NCBI GenBank assembly: GCA_963675135.1
Contig: OY776122.1
Coordinates: 20,028,881-20,092,880 of the forward strand
Length of the DNA: 64,000 bases
Direction: 5' to 3'
Source of the DNA: Galeopsis tetrahit
Lineage: Eukaryota; Streptophyta; Magnoliopsida; Lamiales; Lamiaceae
Part shown: in pieces, positions 21,773 to 33,873 of the stretch
Layout of the letters: every line of letters begins with the position of its first letter
How positions within the stretch are numbered: position 1 is the first letter of the stretch
Notes under the pieces: model-generated
Database searches by the model: none
The model's input: only the letters and a program-made list of their open reading frames with translations
What the model was told of the DNA's origin: nothing
Translations under genes and position numbers: made by a program

Positions 21773-24700
21773 TTGCGCGCATGGATGTTTGCCGTTTTTA
21801 CAAAGTTTTCAGATTGCCTCCTAGGTTTGCATCCCTCACTGAATTGGCCTTAGAATCAATTGTGTCGAGACGGTTTTTGAATTTGAGGTCTCGGGTGCAG
21901 AGTTTTTGACGTCGTCGCCCATAGCCAAATTGCGCGCATGCTTGTGTGCCGTTTTTACAAAGTTTTCAGATTGCCTCTCGGGTTTGCATTCCCCACTGAA
22001 TTGGCCATAGAATCAATTGTGTCGAGAAAGTTTTTGAATTTGAGGCCTCGGGTGCGAAGTTTTTGACGTTGTCGCCCATAGCCAAAGTTGCGCGCATGGA
22101 TGTTTGCCGTTTTTACAAAGTTTTCAGATTGCCTCCTAGGTTTGCATCCCTCACTGAATTGGCCTTAGAATCAATTGTGTCGAGACGGTTTTTGAATTTG
22201 AGGCCTCGGGTGCAGAGTTTTTGACGTCGTCGCCCATAGCCAAATTGCGCGCATGCTTGTGCGCCGTTTTTACAAAGTTTTCAGATTGCCTCCTGGGTTT
22301 GCATTTCCCACTGAATTGGCCATAGAATCAATTGTGTCGAGAAAGTTTTTGAATTTGAGGCCTCGGGTTCGAAGTTGTTGACGTCGTCGCCTATAGCCAA
22401 ACTTGCGCGCATGGATGTTTGCCGTTTTTACAAAGTTTTCAGATTGCCTCCTAGATTTGCATCCCTCACTGAATTGGCCTTAGAATCAATTGTGTCGAGA
22501 CGGTTTTTGAATTTGAGGTCTCGGGTGCAGAGTTTTTGACGTCGTCGCCCATAGCCAAATTGCGCGCATGCTTGTGTGCCGTTTTTACAAAGTTTTAAGA
22601 TTGCCTCTCGGGTTTGCATTACCCACTGAATTGGCCATAGAATCAATTGTGTTGAGAAAGTTTTTGAATTTGAGGCCTCGGGTGCGAAGTTTTTGACGTC
22701 GTCGCCCATAGCCAAACTTGCGCGCATGGATGTTTGCCGTTTTTACAAAGTTTTCAGAATGCCTCCTAGGTTTGCATCCCTCACTGAATTGGCCTTAGAA
22801 TCAATTGTGTCGAGACGGTTTTTGAATTTGAGGTCTCGGGTGCAGAGTTTTTGACATCGTCGCCCCTAGCCAAATTGCGCGCATGCTTGTGCGCCGTTTT
22901 TACAAAGTTTTCAGATTGCCTCCTGGGTTTGCATTTCCCACTGAATTGGCCATATTATCAATTGTGTCGAGAAAGTTTTTGAATTTGAGGGCTCGGGTGC
23001 GAAGTTTTTGACGTCGTCGCCCATAGCCAAACTTGCGCGCATGGATGTTTGCCGTTTTTACAAAGTTTTCAGATTGCCTCCTAGGTTTGCATCCCTCACT
23101 GAATTGGCCTTAGAATCAATTGTGTCGAGACGGTTTTTGAATTTGAGGCCTCGGGTGCAGAGTTTTTGACGTCGTCGCCCATAGCCAAATTGCGCGCATG
23201 CTTGTGCGCAGTTTTTACAAAGTTTTCAGATTGCCTCCCGGGTTTGCATTTCCCACTGAATTGGCCATAGAATCAATTGTGTCGAGAAAGTTTTTGAATT
23301 TGAGGCCTCGGGTGCGAAGTTTTTGACGTCGTCGCCCATAGCCAAACTTGCGCGCATGGATGTTTGCCGTTTTTATAAAGTTTTCAGATTGCCTCCTAGG
23401 TTTGCATCCCTCACTGAATTGGCCTTAGAATCAATTGTGTCGAGACGGTTTTTGAATTTGAGGCCTCGGGTGCAGAGTTTTTGACGTCGTCGCCCATAGC
23501 CAAATTGCGCGCATGCTTGTGCGCCGTTTTTACAAAGTTTTCAGATTGCCTCCTGGGTTTGCATTTCCCACTGAATTGGCCATAGAATCAATTGTGTCGA
23601 GAAAGTTTTTGAATTTGAGGGCTCGGGTGCGAAGTTTTTGACGTCGTCGCCCATAGCCAAACTTGCGCGCATGGATGTTTGCCGTTTTTACAAAGTTTTC
23701 AGATTGCCTCCTAGGTTTGCATCCCTCACTGAATTGGCCTTAGAATCAATTGTGTCGAGACGGTTTTTGAATTTGAGGCCTCGGGTGCAGAGTTTTTGAC
23801 GTCGTCGCCCATAGCCAAATTGCGCGCATGCTTGTGCGCAGTTTTTACAAAGTTTTCAGATTGCCTCCCGGGTTTGCATTTCCCACTGAATTGGCCATAG
23901 AATCAATTGTGTCGAGAAAGTTTTTGAATTTGAGGCCTCGGGTGTGAAGTTTTTGACGTCGTCGCCCATAGCCAAACTTGCGCGCATGGATGTTTGCCGT
24001 TTTTACAAAGTTTTCAGATTGCCTCCTAGGTTTGCATCCCTCACTGAATTGGCCTTAGAATCAATTGTGTCGAGACGGTTTTTGAATTTGAGGCCTCGGG
24101 TGCAGAGTTTTTGACGTCGTCGCCCATAGCCAAATTGCGCGCATGCTTGTGCGCCGTTTTTACAAAGTTTTCAGATTGCCTCCTGGGTTTGCATTTCCCA
24201 CTGAATTGGCCATAGAATCAATTGTGTCGAGAAAGTTTTTGAATTTGAGGCCTCGGGTGCGAAGTTTTTGACGTCGTCGCCCATATCCAAAGTTGCGCGC
24301 ATGGATGTTTGCCGTTTTTACAAAGTTTTCAGATTGCCTCCTAGGTTTGCATCCCTCACTGAATTGGCCTTAGAATCAATTGTGTCGAGACGGTTTTTGA
24401 ATTTGAGGCCTCGGGTGCAGAGTTTTTGACGTCGTCGCCCATAGCCAAATTGCGCGCACGCTTATGCGCCGTTTTTACAAAGTTTTCAGATTGCCTCCCG
24501 GGTTTGAATTTCCCACTAAATTGGCCATAGAATCAATTTTGTCGGGAAAGTTTTTGAATTTGAGGCCTCGGGTGCGAAGTTTTTGACGTCGTCGCCCATA
24601 GCCAAACTTGCGCGCATGGATGTTTGCCGTTTTTACAAAGTTTTCAGATTGCCTCCTAGGTTTGCATCCCTCACTGAATTGGCCTTAGAATCAATTGTGT

Positions 24701-25668
24701 CGAGACGGTTTTTGAATTTGAGGTCTCGGGTGCAGAGTTTTTGACGTCGTCGCCCATAGCCTAATTGCGCGCATGCTTGTGTGCCATTTTTACAAAGTTT
24801 TCAGATTGCCTCTCGGGTTTGCATTCCCCACTGAATTGGCCATAGAATCAATTGTGTCGAGAAAGTTTTTGAATTTGAGGCCTCGGGTGCGAAGTTTTTG
24901 ACGTCGTCGCCCATAGCCAAAGTTGCGCGCATGGATGTTTCCCGTTTTTACAATGTTTTCAGATTGCCTCCTAGGTTTGCATCCCTCACTGAATTGGCCT
25001 TAGAATCAATTGTGTCGAGACGGTTTTTGAATTTGAGGCCTCGGGTGCAGAGTTTTTGACGTCGTCGCCCATAGCCAAATTGCGCGCACGCTTATGCTCC
25101 GTTTTTACAAAGTTTTCAGATTGCCTCCCGGGTTTGAATTTCCCACTAAATTGGCCATAGAATCAATTTTGTCGGGAAAGTTTTTGAATTTGAGGCCTCA
25201 GGTGCGAAGTTTTTGACGTCGTCGCCCATAGCCAAACTTGCGCGCATGGATGTTTGCCGTTTTTAAAAAGTTTTCAGATTGCCTCCTAGGTTTGCATCCC
25301 TCACTGAATTGGCCTTAGAATCAATTGTGTCAAGACGGTTTTTGAATTTGAGGCCTCGGGTGCAGAGTTTTTGACGTCGTCGCCCATAGCCAAATTGCGC
25401 GCATGCTTGTGCGCCGTTTTTACAAAGTTTTCAGATTGCCTCCCGGGTTTGCATTTCCCACTGAATTGGCCATAGAATCAATTGTGTCGAGAAAGTTTTT
25501 GAATTTGAGGCCTCGGGTGCGAAGTTTTTGACGTCGTCGCCCATAGCCAAAGTTGCGCGCATGGATGTTTGCCGTTTTTACAAAGTTTTCAGATTGCCTC
25601 CTAGGTTTGCATCCCTCACTGAATTGGCCTTAGAATCAATTGTGTCGAGACGGTTTTTGAATTTGAGG
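21773..25668. repeat. Copy 2 of the 3,780-bp tandem duplication
   Basis: Right-hand copy, overlapping the left copy by 116 bp as expected for a tandem. Being apparently identical over 3.9 kb, it should be the most recent large event in the window, unless the assembly has duplicated it. Confidence 0.93.
22374..23003. repeat. 630-bp marker cassette, copy 3
   Basis: Identical by eye to the copy at 18594, carried by the 3,780-bp tandem duplication. Confidence 0.9.
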
Positions 25669-25996
25669 CCTCGGGTGCAGAGTTTTTGACGTCGTCGCCC
25701 ATAGCCAAATTGCGCGCACGCTTATGCGCCGTTTTTACAAAGTTTTCAGATTGCCTCCCGGGTTTGAATTTCCCACTAAATTGGCCATAGAATCAATTTT
25801 GTCGGGAAAGTTTTTGAATTTGAGGCCTCAGGTGCGAAGTTTTTGACGTCGTCGCCCATAGCCAAACTTGCGCGCATGGATGTTTGCCGTTTTTAAAAAG
25901 TTTTCAGATTGCCTCCTAGGTTTGCATCCCTCACTGAATTGGCCTTAGAATCAATTGTGTCAAGACGGTTTTTGAATTTGAGGCCTCGGGTGCAGA

Positions 25997-26154
25997 GTTT
26001 TTGACGTCGTCGCCCATAGCCAAAGTTGCGCGCATGGATGTTTGCCGTTTTTACAAAGTTTTCAGATTGCCTCCTAGGTTTGCATCCCTCACTGAATTGG
26101 CCTTAGAATCAATTGTGTCGAGACGGTTTTTGAATTTGAGGCCTCGGGTGCAGA
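25997..26154 (+). other. A-A register slip 1 (missing B)
   Basis: An A unit (TAAAAAG, GTCAAGACGG, ending GCAGAG) is followed directly by another A unit (CAAAGTTG...CATGGATG), so one B is absent and the dimer phase advances by half a unit. The previous 82 dimers keep perfect alternation. Confidence 0.95.
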
Positions 26155-29100
26155 GTTTTTGACGTCGTCGCCCATAGCCAAATTGCGCGCACGCTTATGC
26201 GCCGTTTTTACAAAGTTTTCAGATTGCCTCCCGGGTTTGAATTTCCCACTAAATTGGCCATATAATCAATTTTGTCGGGAAAGTTTTTGAATTTGAGGCC
26301 TCGGGTGCGAAGTTTTTGACGTCGTCGCCCATAGCCAAACTTGCGCGCATGGATGTTTGCCGTTTTTACAAAGTTTTCAGATTGCCTCCTAGGTTTGCAT
26401 CCCTCACTGAATTGGCCTTAGAATCAATTGTGTCGAGACGGTTTTTGAATTTGAGGTCTCGGGTGCAGAGTTTTTGACGTCGTCGCCCATAGCCAAATTG
26501 CGCGCATGCTTGTGCGCCGTTTTTACAAAGTTTTCAGATTGCCTCCCGGGTTTGCATTTCCCACTGAATTGGCCATAGAATCAATTGTGTCGAGAAAGTT
26601 TTTGAATTTGAGGCCTCGGGTGCGAAGTTTTTGACGTCGTCGCCCATAGCCAAACTTGCGCGCATGGATGTTTGCCGTTTTTACAAAGTTTTCAGAATGC
26701 CTCCTAGGTTTGCATCCCTCACTGAATTGGCCTTAGAATCAATTGTGTCGAGACGGTTTTTGAATTTGAGGTCTCGGGTGCAGAGTTTTTGACATCGTCG
26801 CCCCTAGCCAAATTGCGCGCATGCTTGTGCGCCGTTTTTACAAAGTTTTCAGATTGCCTCCTGGGTTTGCATTTCCCACTGAATTGGCCATATTATCAAT
26901 TGTGTCGAGAAAGTTTTTGAATTTGAGGGCTCGGGTGCGAAGTTTTTGACGTCGTCGCCCATAGCCAAACTTGCGCGCATGGATGTTTGCCGTTTTTACA
27001 AAGTTTTCAGATTGCCTCCTAGGTTTGCATCCCTCACTGAATTGGCCTTAGAATCAATTGTGTCGAGACGGTTTTTGAATTTGAGGCCTCGGGTGCAGAG
27101 TTTTTGACGTCGTCGCCCATAGCCAAATTGCGCGCATGCTTGTGCGCAGTTTTTACAAAGTTTTCAGATTGCCTCCCGGGTTTGCATTTCCCACTGAATT
27201 GGCCATAGAATCAATTGTGTCGAGAAAGTTTTTGAATTTGAGGCCTCGGGTGCGAAGTTTTTGACGTCGTCGCCCATAGCCAAACTTGCGCGCATGGATG
27301 TTTGCCGTTTTTACAAAGTTTTCAGATTGCCTCCTAGGTTTGCATCCCTCACTGAATTGGCCTTAGAATCAATTGTGTCGAGACGGTTTTTGAATTTGAG
27401 GCCTCGGGTGCAGAGTTTTTGACGTCGTCGCCCATAGCCAAATTGCGCGCATGCTTGTGCGCCGTTTTTACAAAGTTTTCAGATTGCCTCCTGGGTTTGC
27501 ATTTCCCACTGAATTGGCCATAGAATCAATTGTGTCGAGAAAGTTTTTGAATTTGAGGCCTCGGGTGCGAAGTTTTTGACGTCGTCGCCCATAGCCAAAG
27601 TTGCGCGCATGGATGTTTGCCGTTTTTACAAAGTTTTCAGATTGCCTCCTAGGTTTGCATCCCTCACTGAATTGGCCTTAGAATCAATTGTGTCGAGACG
27701 GTTTTTGAATTTGAGGCCTCGGGTGCAGAGTTTTTGACGTCGTCGCCCATAGCCAAATTGCGCGCACGCTTATGCGCCGTTTTTACAAAGTTTTCAGATT
27801 GCCTCCCGGGTTTGAATTTCCCACTAAATTGGCCATAGAATCAATTTTTTCGGGAAAGTTTTTGAATTTGAGGCCTCGGGTGCGAAGTTTTTGACGTCGT
27901 CGCCCATAGCCAAACTTGCGCGCATGGATGTTTGCCGTTTTTACAAAGTTTTCAGATTGCCTCCTAGGTTTGCATCCCTCACTGAATTGGCCTTAGAATC
28001 AATTGTGTCGAGACGGTTTTTGAATTTGAGGTCTCGGGTGCAGAGTTTTTGACGTCGTCGCCCATAGCCAAATTGCGCGCATGCTTGTGTGCCATTTTTA
28101 CAAAGTTTTCAGATTGCCTCTCGGGTTTGCATTCCCCACTGAATTGGCCATAGAATCAATTGTGTCGAGAAAGTTTTTGAATTTGAGGCCTCGGGTGCGA
28201 AGTTTTTGACGTCGTCGCCCATAGCCAAAGTTGCGCGCATGGATGTTTCCCGTTTTTACAATGTTTTCAGATTGCCTCCTAGGTTTGCATCCCTCACTGA
28301 ATTGGCCTTAGAATCAATTGTGTCGAGACGGTTTTTGAATTTGAGGCCTCGGGTGCAGAGTTTTTGACGTCGTCGCCCATAGCCAAATTGCGCGCACGCT
28401 TATGCTCCGTTTTTACAAAGTTTTCAGATTGCCTCCCGGGTTTGAATTTCCCACTAAATTGGCCATAGAATCAATTTTGTCGGGAAAGTTTTTGAATTTG
28501 AGGCCTCAGGTGCGAAGTTTTTGACGTCGTCGCCCATAGCCAAACTTGCGCGCATGGATGTTTGCCGTTTTTAAAAAGTTTTCAGATTGCCTCCTAGGTT
28601 TGCATCCCTCACTGAATTGGCCTTAGAATCAATTGTGTCAAGACGGTTTTTGAATTTGAGGCCTCGGGTGCAGAGTTTTTGACGTCGTCGCCCATAGCCA
28701 AATTGCGCGCATGCTTGTGCGCCGTTTTTACAAAGTTTTCAGATTGCCTCCCGGGTTTGCATTTCCCACTGAATTGGCCATAGAATCAATTGTGTCGAGA
28801 AAGTTTTTGAATTTGAGGCCTCGGGTGCGAAGTTTTTGACGTCGTCGCCCATAGCCAAAGTTGCGCGCATGGATGTTTGCCGTTTTTACAAAGTTTTCAG
28901 ATTGCCTCCTAGGTTTGCATCCCTCACTGAATTGGCCTTAGAATCAATTGTGTCGAGACGGTTTTTGAATTTGAGGCCTCGGGTGCAGAGTTTTTGACGT
29001 CGTCGCCCATAGCCAAATTGCGCGCACGCTTATGCGCCGTTTTTACAAAGTTTTCAGATTGCCTCCCGGGTTTGAATTTCCCACTAAATTGGCCATAGAA

Positions 29101-29304
29101 TCAATTTTGTCGGGAAAGTTTTTGAATTTGAGGCCTCAGGTGCGAAGTTTTTGACGTCGTCGCCCATAGCCAAACTTGCGCGCATGGATGTTTGCCGTTT
29201 TTAAAAAGTTTTCAGATTGCCTCCTAGGTTTGCATCCCTCACTGAATTGGCCTTAGAATCAATTGTGTCAAGACGGTTTTTGAATTTGAGGCCTCGGGTG
29301 CAGA
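26012..29304. repeat. Copy 1 of a 6,932-bp-offset duplication (~3.3 kb, 21 monomers)
   Basis: The stretch between slips 1 and 2 corresponds to the stretch between slips 5 and 6. Shared order: B with CCATATAATC, half marker cassette, B(GCGCAG), B(CCTGGG), B(ACGCTTATG), B(TGCCATTTT), A(TTTCCCG/ACAATG), B(TTATGCTCC), A(TAAAAAG). About eight differences were seen, including TTTTTTCGGG near 27847. Confidence 0.82.
26627..26941. repeat. Half marker cassette (one dimer)
   Basis: Only the second dimer of the cassette is present: A with CAGAATGCC, then B with GACATCGTCGCCCC, CATATTATC and GAGGGCTC. A common dimer takes the place of the first half, so a crossover fell between the two dimers. The same half form recurs at 33559-33873. 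Confidence 0.86.
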
Positions 29305-29462
29305 GTTTTTGACGTCGTCGCCCATAGCCAAAGTTGCGCGCATGGATGTTTCCCGTTTTTACAATGTTTTCAGATTGCCTCCTAGGTTTGCATCCCTCAC
29401 TGAATTGGCCTTAGAATCAATTGTGTCGAGACAGTTTTTGAATTTGAGGCCTCGGGTGCAGA
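29305..29462 (+). other. A-A register slip 2
   Basis: Same TAAAAAG/GTCAAGACGG left partner. The right partner is the A subtype with TTTCCCG and ACAATGTT, which otherwise follows a B unit. It lies 3,308 bp (21 monomers) after slip 1. Confidence 0.94.
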
Positions 29463-29679
29463 GTTTTTGACGTCGTCGCCCATAGCCAAATTGCGCGCAC
29501 GCTTATGCTCCGTTTTTACAAAGTTTTCAGATTGCCTCCCGGGTTTGAATTTCCCACTAAATTGGCCATAGAATCAATTTTGTCGGGAAAGTTTTTGAAT
29601 TTGAGGCCTCAGGTGCGAAGTTTTTGACGTCGTCGCCCATAGCCAAACTTGCGCGCATGGATGTTTGCCGTTTTTAAAA

Positions 29680-30844
29680 AGTTTTCAGATTGCCTCCTAG
29701 GTTTGCATCCCTCACTGAATTGGCCTTAGAATCAATTGTGTCAAGACGGTTTTTGAATTTGAGGCCTCGGGTGCAGAGTTTTTGACGTCGTCGCCCATAG
29801 CCAAATTGCGCGCATGCTTGTGCGCCGTTTTTACAAAGTTTTCAGATTGCCTCCCGGGTTTGCATTTCCCACTGAATTGGCCATAGAATCAATTGTGTCG
29901 AGAAAGTTTTTGAATTTGAGGCCTCGGGTGCGAAGTTTTTGACGTCGTCGCCCATAGCCAAAGTTGCGCGCATGGATGTTTGCCGTTTTTACAAAGTTTT
30001 CAGATTGCCTCCTAGGTTTGCATCCCTCACTGAATTGGCCTTAGAATCAATTGTGTCGAGACGGTTTTTGAATTTGAGGCCTCGGGTGCAGAGTTTTTGA
30101 CGTCGTCGCCCATAGCCAAATTGCGCGCACGCTTATGCGCCGTTTTTACAAAGTTTTCAGATTGCCTCCCGGGTTTGAATTTCCCACTAAATTGGCCATA
30201 GAATCAATTTTGTCGGGAAAGTTTTTGAATTTGAGGCTTCAGGTGCGAAGTTTTTGACGTCGTCGCCCATAGCCAAACTTGCGCGCATGGATGTTTGCCG
30301 TTTTTAAAAAGTTTTCAGATTGCCTCCTAGGTTTGCATCCCTCACTGAATTGGCCTTAGAATCAATTGTGTCAAGACGGTTTTTGAATTTGAGGCCTCGG
30401 GTGCAGAGTTTTTGACGTCGTCGCCCATAGCCAAAGTTGCGCGCATGGATGTTTGCCGTTTTTACAAAGTTTTCAGATTGCCTCCTAGGTTTGCATCCCT
30501 CACTGAATTGGCCTTAGAATCAATTGTGTCGAGACGGTTTTTGAATTTGAGGCCTCGGGTGCAGAGTTTTTGACGTCGTCGCCCATAGCCAAATTGCGCG
30601 CACGCTTATGCGCCGTTTTTACAAAGTTTTCAGATTGTCTCCCGGGTTTGAATTTCCCACTAAATTGGCCATATAATCAATTTTGTCGGGAAAGTTTTTG
30701 AATTTGAGGCCTCGGGTGCGAAGTTTTTGACGTCGTCGCCCATAGCCAAACTTGCGCGCATGGATGTTTGCCGTTTTTACAAAGTTTTCAGATTGCCTCC
30801 TAGGTTTGCATCCCTCACTGAATTGGCCTTAGAATCAATTGTGT
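29680..30844. repeat. Copy 1 of the 1,103-bp (7-monomer) tandem repeat
   Basis: Matches about 30783-31947 at an offset of 1,103 bp (four A plus three B). Shared markers: GAGGCTTCAGG, the A-A slip, GATTGTCTCCCGGG and CCATATAATC. It ends at GTCAAGACGG versus GTCGAGACGG. The odd monomer count depends on the slip inside the unit. Confidence 0.86.
30408..30565 (+). other. A-A register slip 3
   Basis: The TAAAAAG A unit is joined to a CAAAGTTG A unit, exactly 1,103 bp (7 monomers) after slip 2. Confidence 0.94.
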
Positions 30845-31947
30845 CAAGACGGTTTTTGAATTTGAGGCCTCGGGTGCAGAGTTTTTGACGTCGTCGCCCA
30901 TAGCCAAATTGCGCGCATGCTTGTGCGCCGTTTTTACAAAGTTTTCAGATTGCCTCCCGGGTTTGCATTTCCCACTGAATTGGCCATAGAATCAATTGTG
31001 TCGAGAAAGTTTTTGAATTTGAGGCCTCGGGTGCGAAGTTTTTGACGTCGTCGCCCATAGCCAAAGTTGCGCGCATGGATGTTTGCCGTTTTTACAAAGT
31101 TTTCAGATTGCCTCCTAGGTTTGCATCCCTCACTGAATTGGCCTTAGAATCAATTGTGTCGAGACGGTTTTTGAATTTGAGGCCTCGGGTGCAGAGTTTT
31201 TGACGTCGTCGCCCATAGCCAAATTGCGCGCACGCTTATGCGCCGTTTTTACAAAGTTTTCAGATTGCCTCCCGGGTTTGAATTTCCCACTAAATTGGCC
31301 ATAGAATCAATTTTGTCGGGAAAGTTTTTGAATTTGAGGCTTCAGGTGCGAAGTTTTTGACGTCGTCGCCCATAGCCAAACTTGCGCGCATGGATGTTTG
31401 CCGTTTTTAAAAAGTTTTCAGATTGCCTCCTAGGTTTGCATCCCTCACTGAATTGGCCTTAGAATCAATTGTGTCAAGACGGTTTTTGAATTTGAGGCCT
31501 CGGGTGCAGAGTTTTTGACGTCGTCGCCCATAGCCAAAGTTGCGCGCATGGATGTTTGCCGTTTTTACAAAGTTTTCAGATTGCCTCCTAGGTTTGCATC
31601 CCTCACTGAATTGGCCTTAGAATCAATTGTGTCGAGACGGTTTTTGAATTTGAGGCCTCGGGTGCAGAGTTTTTGACGTCGTCGCCCATAGCCAAATTGC
31701 GCGCACGCTTATGCGCCGTTTTTACAAAGTTTTCAGATTGTCTCCCGGGTTTGAATTTCCCACTAAATTGGCCATATAATCAATTTTGTCGGGAAAGTTT
31801 TTGAATTTGAGGCCTCGGGTGCGAAGTTTTTGACGTCGTCGCCCATAGCCAAACTTGCGCGCATGGATGTTTGCCGTTTTTACAAAGTTTTCAGATTGCC
31901 TCCTAGGTTTGCATCCCTCACTGAATTGGCCTTAGAATCAATTGTGT
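30783..31947. repeat. Copy 2 of the 1,103-bp (7-monomer) tandem repeat
   Basis: Right-hand copy of the 7-monomer unit. It then runs into the GGTCTC/TGCCATTTT haplotype, with GCACTCCCC near 32070 as a private change. Confidence 0.86.
31511..31668 (+). other. A-A register slip 4
   Basis: Same junction type as slip 3, again exactly 1,103 bp on. The two are copies made by the 7-monomer tandem duplication. Confidence 0.94.
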
Positions 31948-32928
31948 CGAGACGGTTTTTGAATTTGAGGTCTCGGGTGCAGAGTTTTTGACGTCGTCGC
32001 CCATAGCCAAATTGCGCGCATGCTTGTGTGCCATTTTTACAAAGTTTTCAGATTGCCTCTCGGGTTTGCACTCCCCACTGAATTGGCCATAGAATCAATT
32101 GTGTCGAGAAAGTTTTTGAATTTGAGGCCTCGGGTGCGAAGTTTTTGACGTCGTCGCCCATAGCCAAAGTTGCGCGCATGGATGTTTCCCGTTTTTACAA
32201 TGTTTTCAGATTGCCTCCTAGGTTTGCATCCCTCACTGAATTGGCCTTAGAATCAATTGTGTCGAGACGGTTTTTGAATTTGAGGCCTCGGGTGCAGAGT
32301 TTTTGACGTCGTCGCCCATAGCCAAATTGCGCGCACGCTTATGCTCCGTTTTTACAAAGTTTTCAGATTGCCTCCCGGGTTTGAATTTCCCACTAAATTG
32401 GCCATAGAATCAATTTTGTCGGGAAAGTTTTTGAATTTGAGGCCTCAGGTGCGAAGTTTTTGACGTCGTCGCCCATAGCCAAACTTGCGCGCATGGATGT
32501 TTGCCGTTTTTAAAAAGTTTTCAGATTGCCTCCTAGGTTTGCATCCCTCACTGAATTGGCCTTAGAATCAATTGTGTCAAGACGGTTTTTGAATTTGAGG
32601 CCTCGGGTGCAGAGTTTTTGACGTCGTCGCCCATAGCCAAATTGCGCGCATGCTTGTGCGCCGTTTTTACAAAGTTTTCAGATTGCCTCCCGGGTTTGCA
32701 TTTCCCACTGAATTGGCCATAGAATCAATTGTGTCGAGAAAGTTTTTGAATTTGAGGCCTCGGGTGCGAAGTTTTTGACGTCGTCGCCCATAGCCAAAGT
32801 TGCGCGCATGGATGTTTGCCGTTTTTACAAAGTTTTCAGATTGCCTCCTAGGTTTGCATCCCTCACTGAATTGGCCTTAGAATCAATTGTGTCGAGACGG
32901 TTTTTGAATTTGAGGCCTCGGGTGCAGA

Positions 32929-33086
32929 GTTTTTGACGTCGTCGCCCATAGCCAAATTTGCGCGCATGGATGTTTGCCCTTTTTACAAAGTTTTCAGATT
33001 GCCTCCTAGGTTTGCATCCCTCACTGAATTGGCCTTAGAATCAATTGTGTCGAGACGGTTTTTGAATTTGAGGCCTCGGGTGCAGT
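32929..33086 (+). other. A-A register slip 5, different junction
   Basis: The left partner is an ordinary A unit (TACAAAG, GTCGAGACGG) and the right A unit reads CAAATTTG and TTTGCCCTTTTT. This is the only slip without the TAAAAAG partner, so it looks like an independent event or a later recombinant. It comes 1,418 bp (9 monomers) after slip 4. Confidence 0.92.
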
Positions 33087-33558
33087 GTTTTTGACGTCGT
33101 CGCCCATAGCCAAATTGCGCGCACGCTTATGCGCCGTTTTTACAAAGTTTTCAGATTGCCTCCCGGGTTTGAATTTCCCACTAAATTGGCCATATAATCA
33201 ATTTTGTCGGGAAAGTTTTTGAATTTGAGGCCTCGGGTGCGAAGTTTTTGACGTCGTCGCCCATAGCCAAACTTGCGCGCATGGATGTTTGCCGTTTTTA
33301 CAAAGTTTTCAGATTGCCTCCTAGGTTTGCATCCCTCACTGAATTGGCCTTAGAATCAATTGTGTCGAGACGGTTTTTGAATTTGAGGTCTCGGGTGCAG
33401 AGTTTTTGACGTCGTCGCCCATAGCCAAATTGCGCGCATGCTTGTGCGCCGTTTTTACAAAGTTTTCAGATTGCCTCCCGGGTTTGCATTTCCCACTGAA
33501 TTGGCCATAGAATCAATTGTGTCGAGAAAGTTTTTGAATTTGAGGCCTCGGGTGCGAA

Positions 33559-33873
33559 GTTTTTGACGTCGTCGCCCATAGCCAAACTTGCGCGCATGGA
33601 TGTTTGCCGTTTTTACAAAGTTTTCAGAATGCCTCCTAGGTTTGCATCCCTCACTGAATTGGCCTTAGAATCAATTGTGTCGAGACGGTTTTTGAATTTG
33701 AGGTCTCGGGTGCAGAGTTTTTGACATCGTCGCCCCTAGCCAAATTGCGCGCATGCTTGTGCGCCGTTTTTACAAAGTTTTCAGATTGCCTCCTGGGTTT
33801 GCATTTCCCACTGAATTGGCCATATTATCAATTGTGTCGAGAAAGTTTTTGAATTTGAGGGCTCGGGTGCGAA
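33559..33873. repeat. Half marker cassette (one dimer), second copy
   Basis: Copy of 26627-26941 lying 6,932 bp away, carried by the segmental duplication of 26.0-29.3 kb to 32.9-36.2 kb. Confidence 0.86.

Larger units (their letters stand above)
17993..21888. repeat. Copy 1 of a 3,780-bp (24-monomer) tandem duplication
   Basis: Matches 21773-25668 at an offset of 3,780 (12 dimers); I found no mismatch line by line. Many rare variants are shared: GACGTTGTC, GGGTTCGAAGTTGTTG, AGTTTTAAG, GCATTACCC, GTTGAGAAAG, CAGAATGCC, GACATCGTCGCCCC, GCCATATTATC, GAGGGCTC, TTTTATAAAG, GTGCGCAG, GGTGTGAAG, CATATCCAAAG, GCCTAATTG, TGCCATTTT, TTTCCCG with ACAATG, and TTATGCTCC. The boundaries are a T/G at 17992/21772 and GGTCTC/GGCCTC at 21889/25669. 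Confidence 0.93.
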
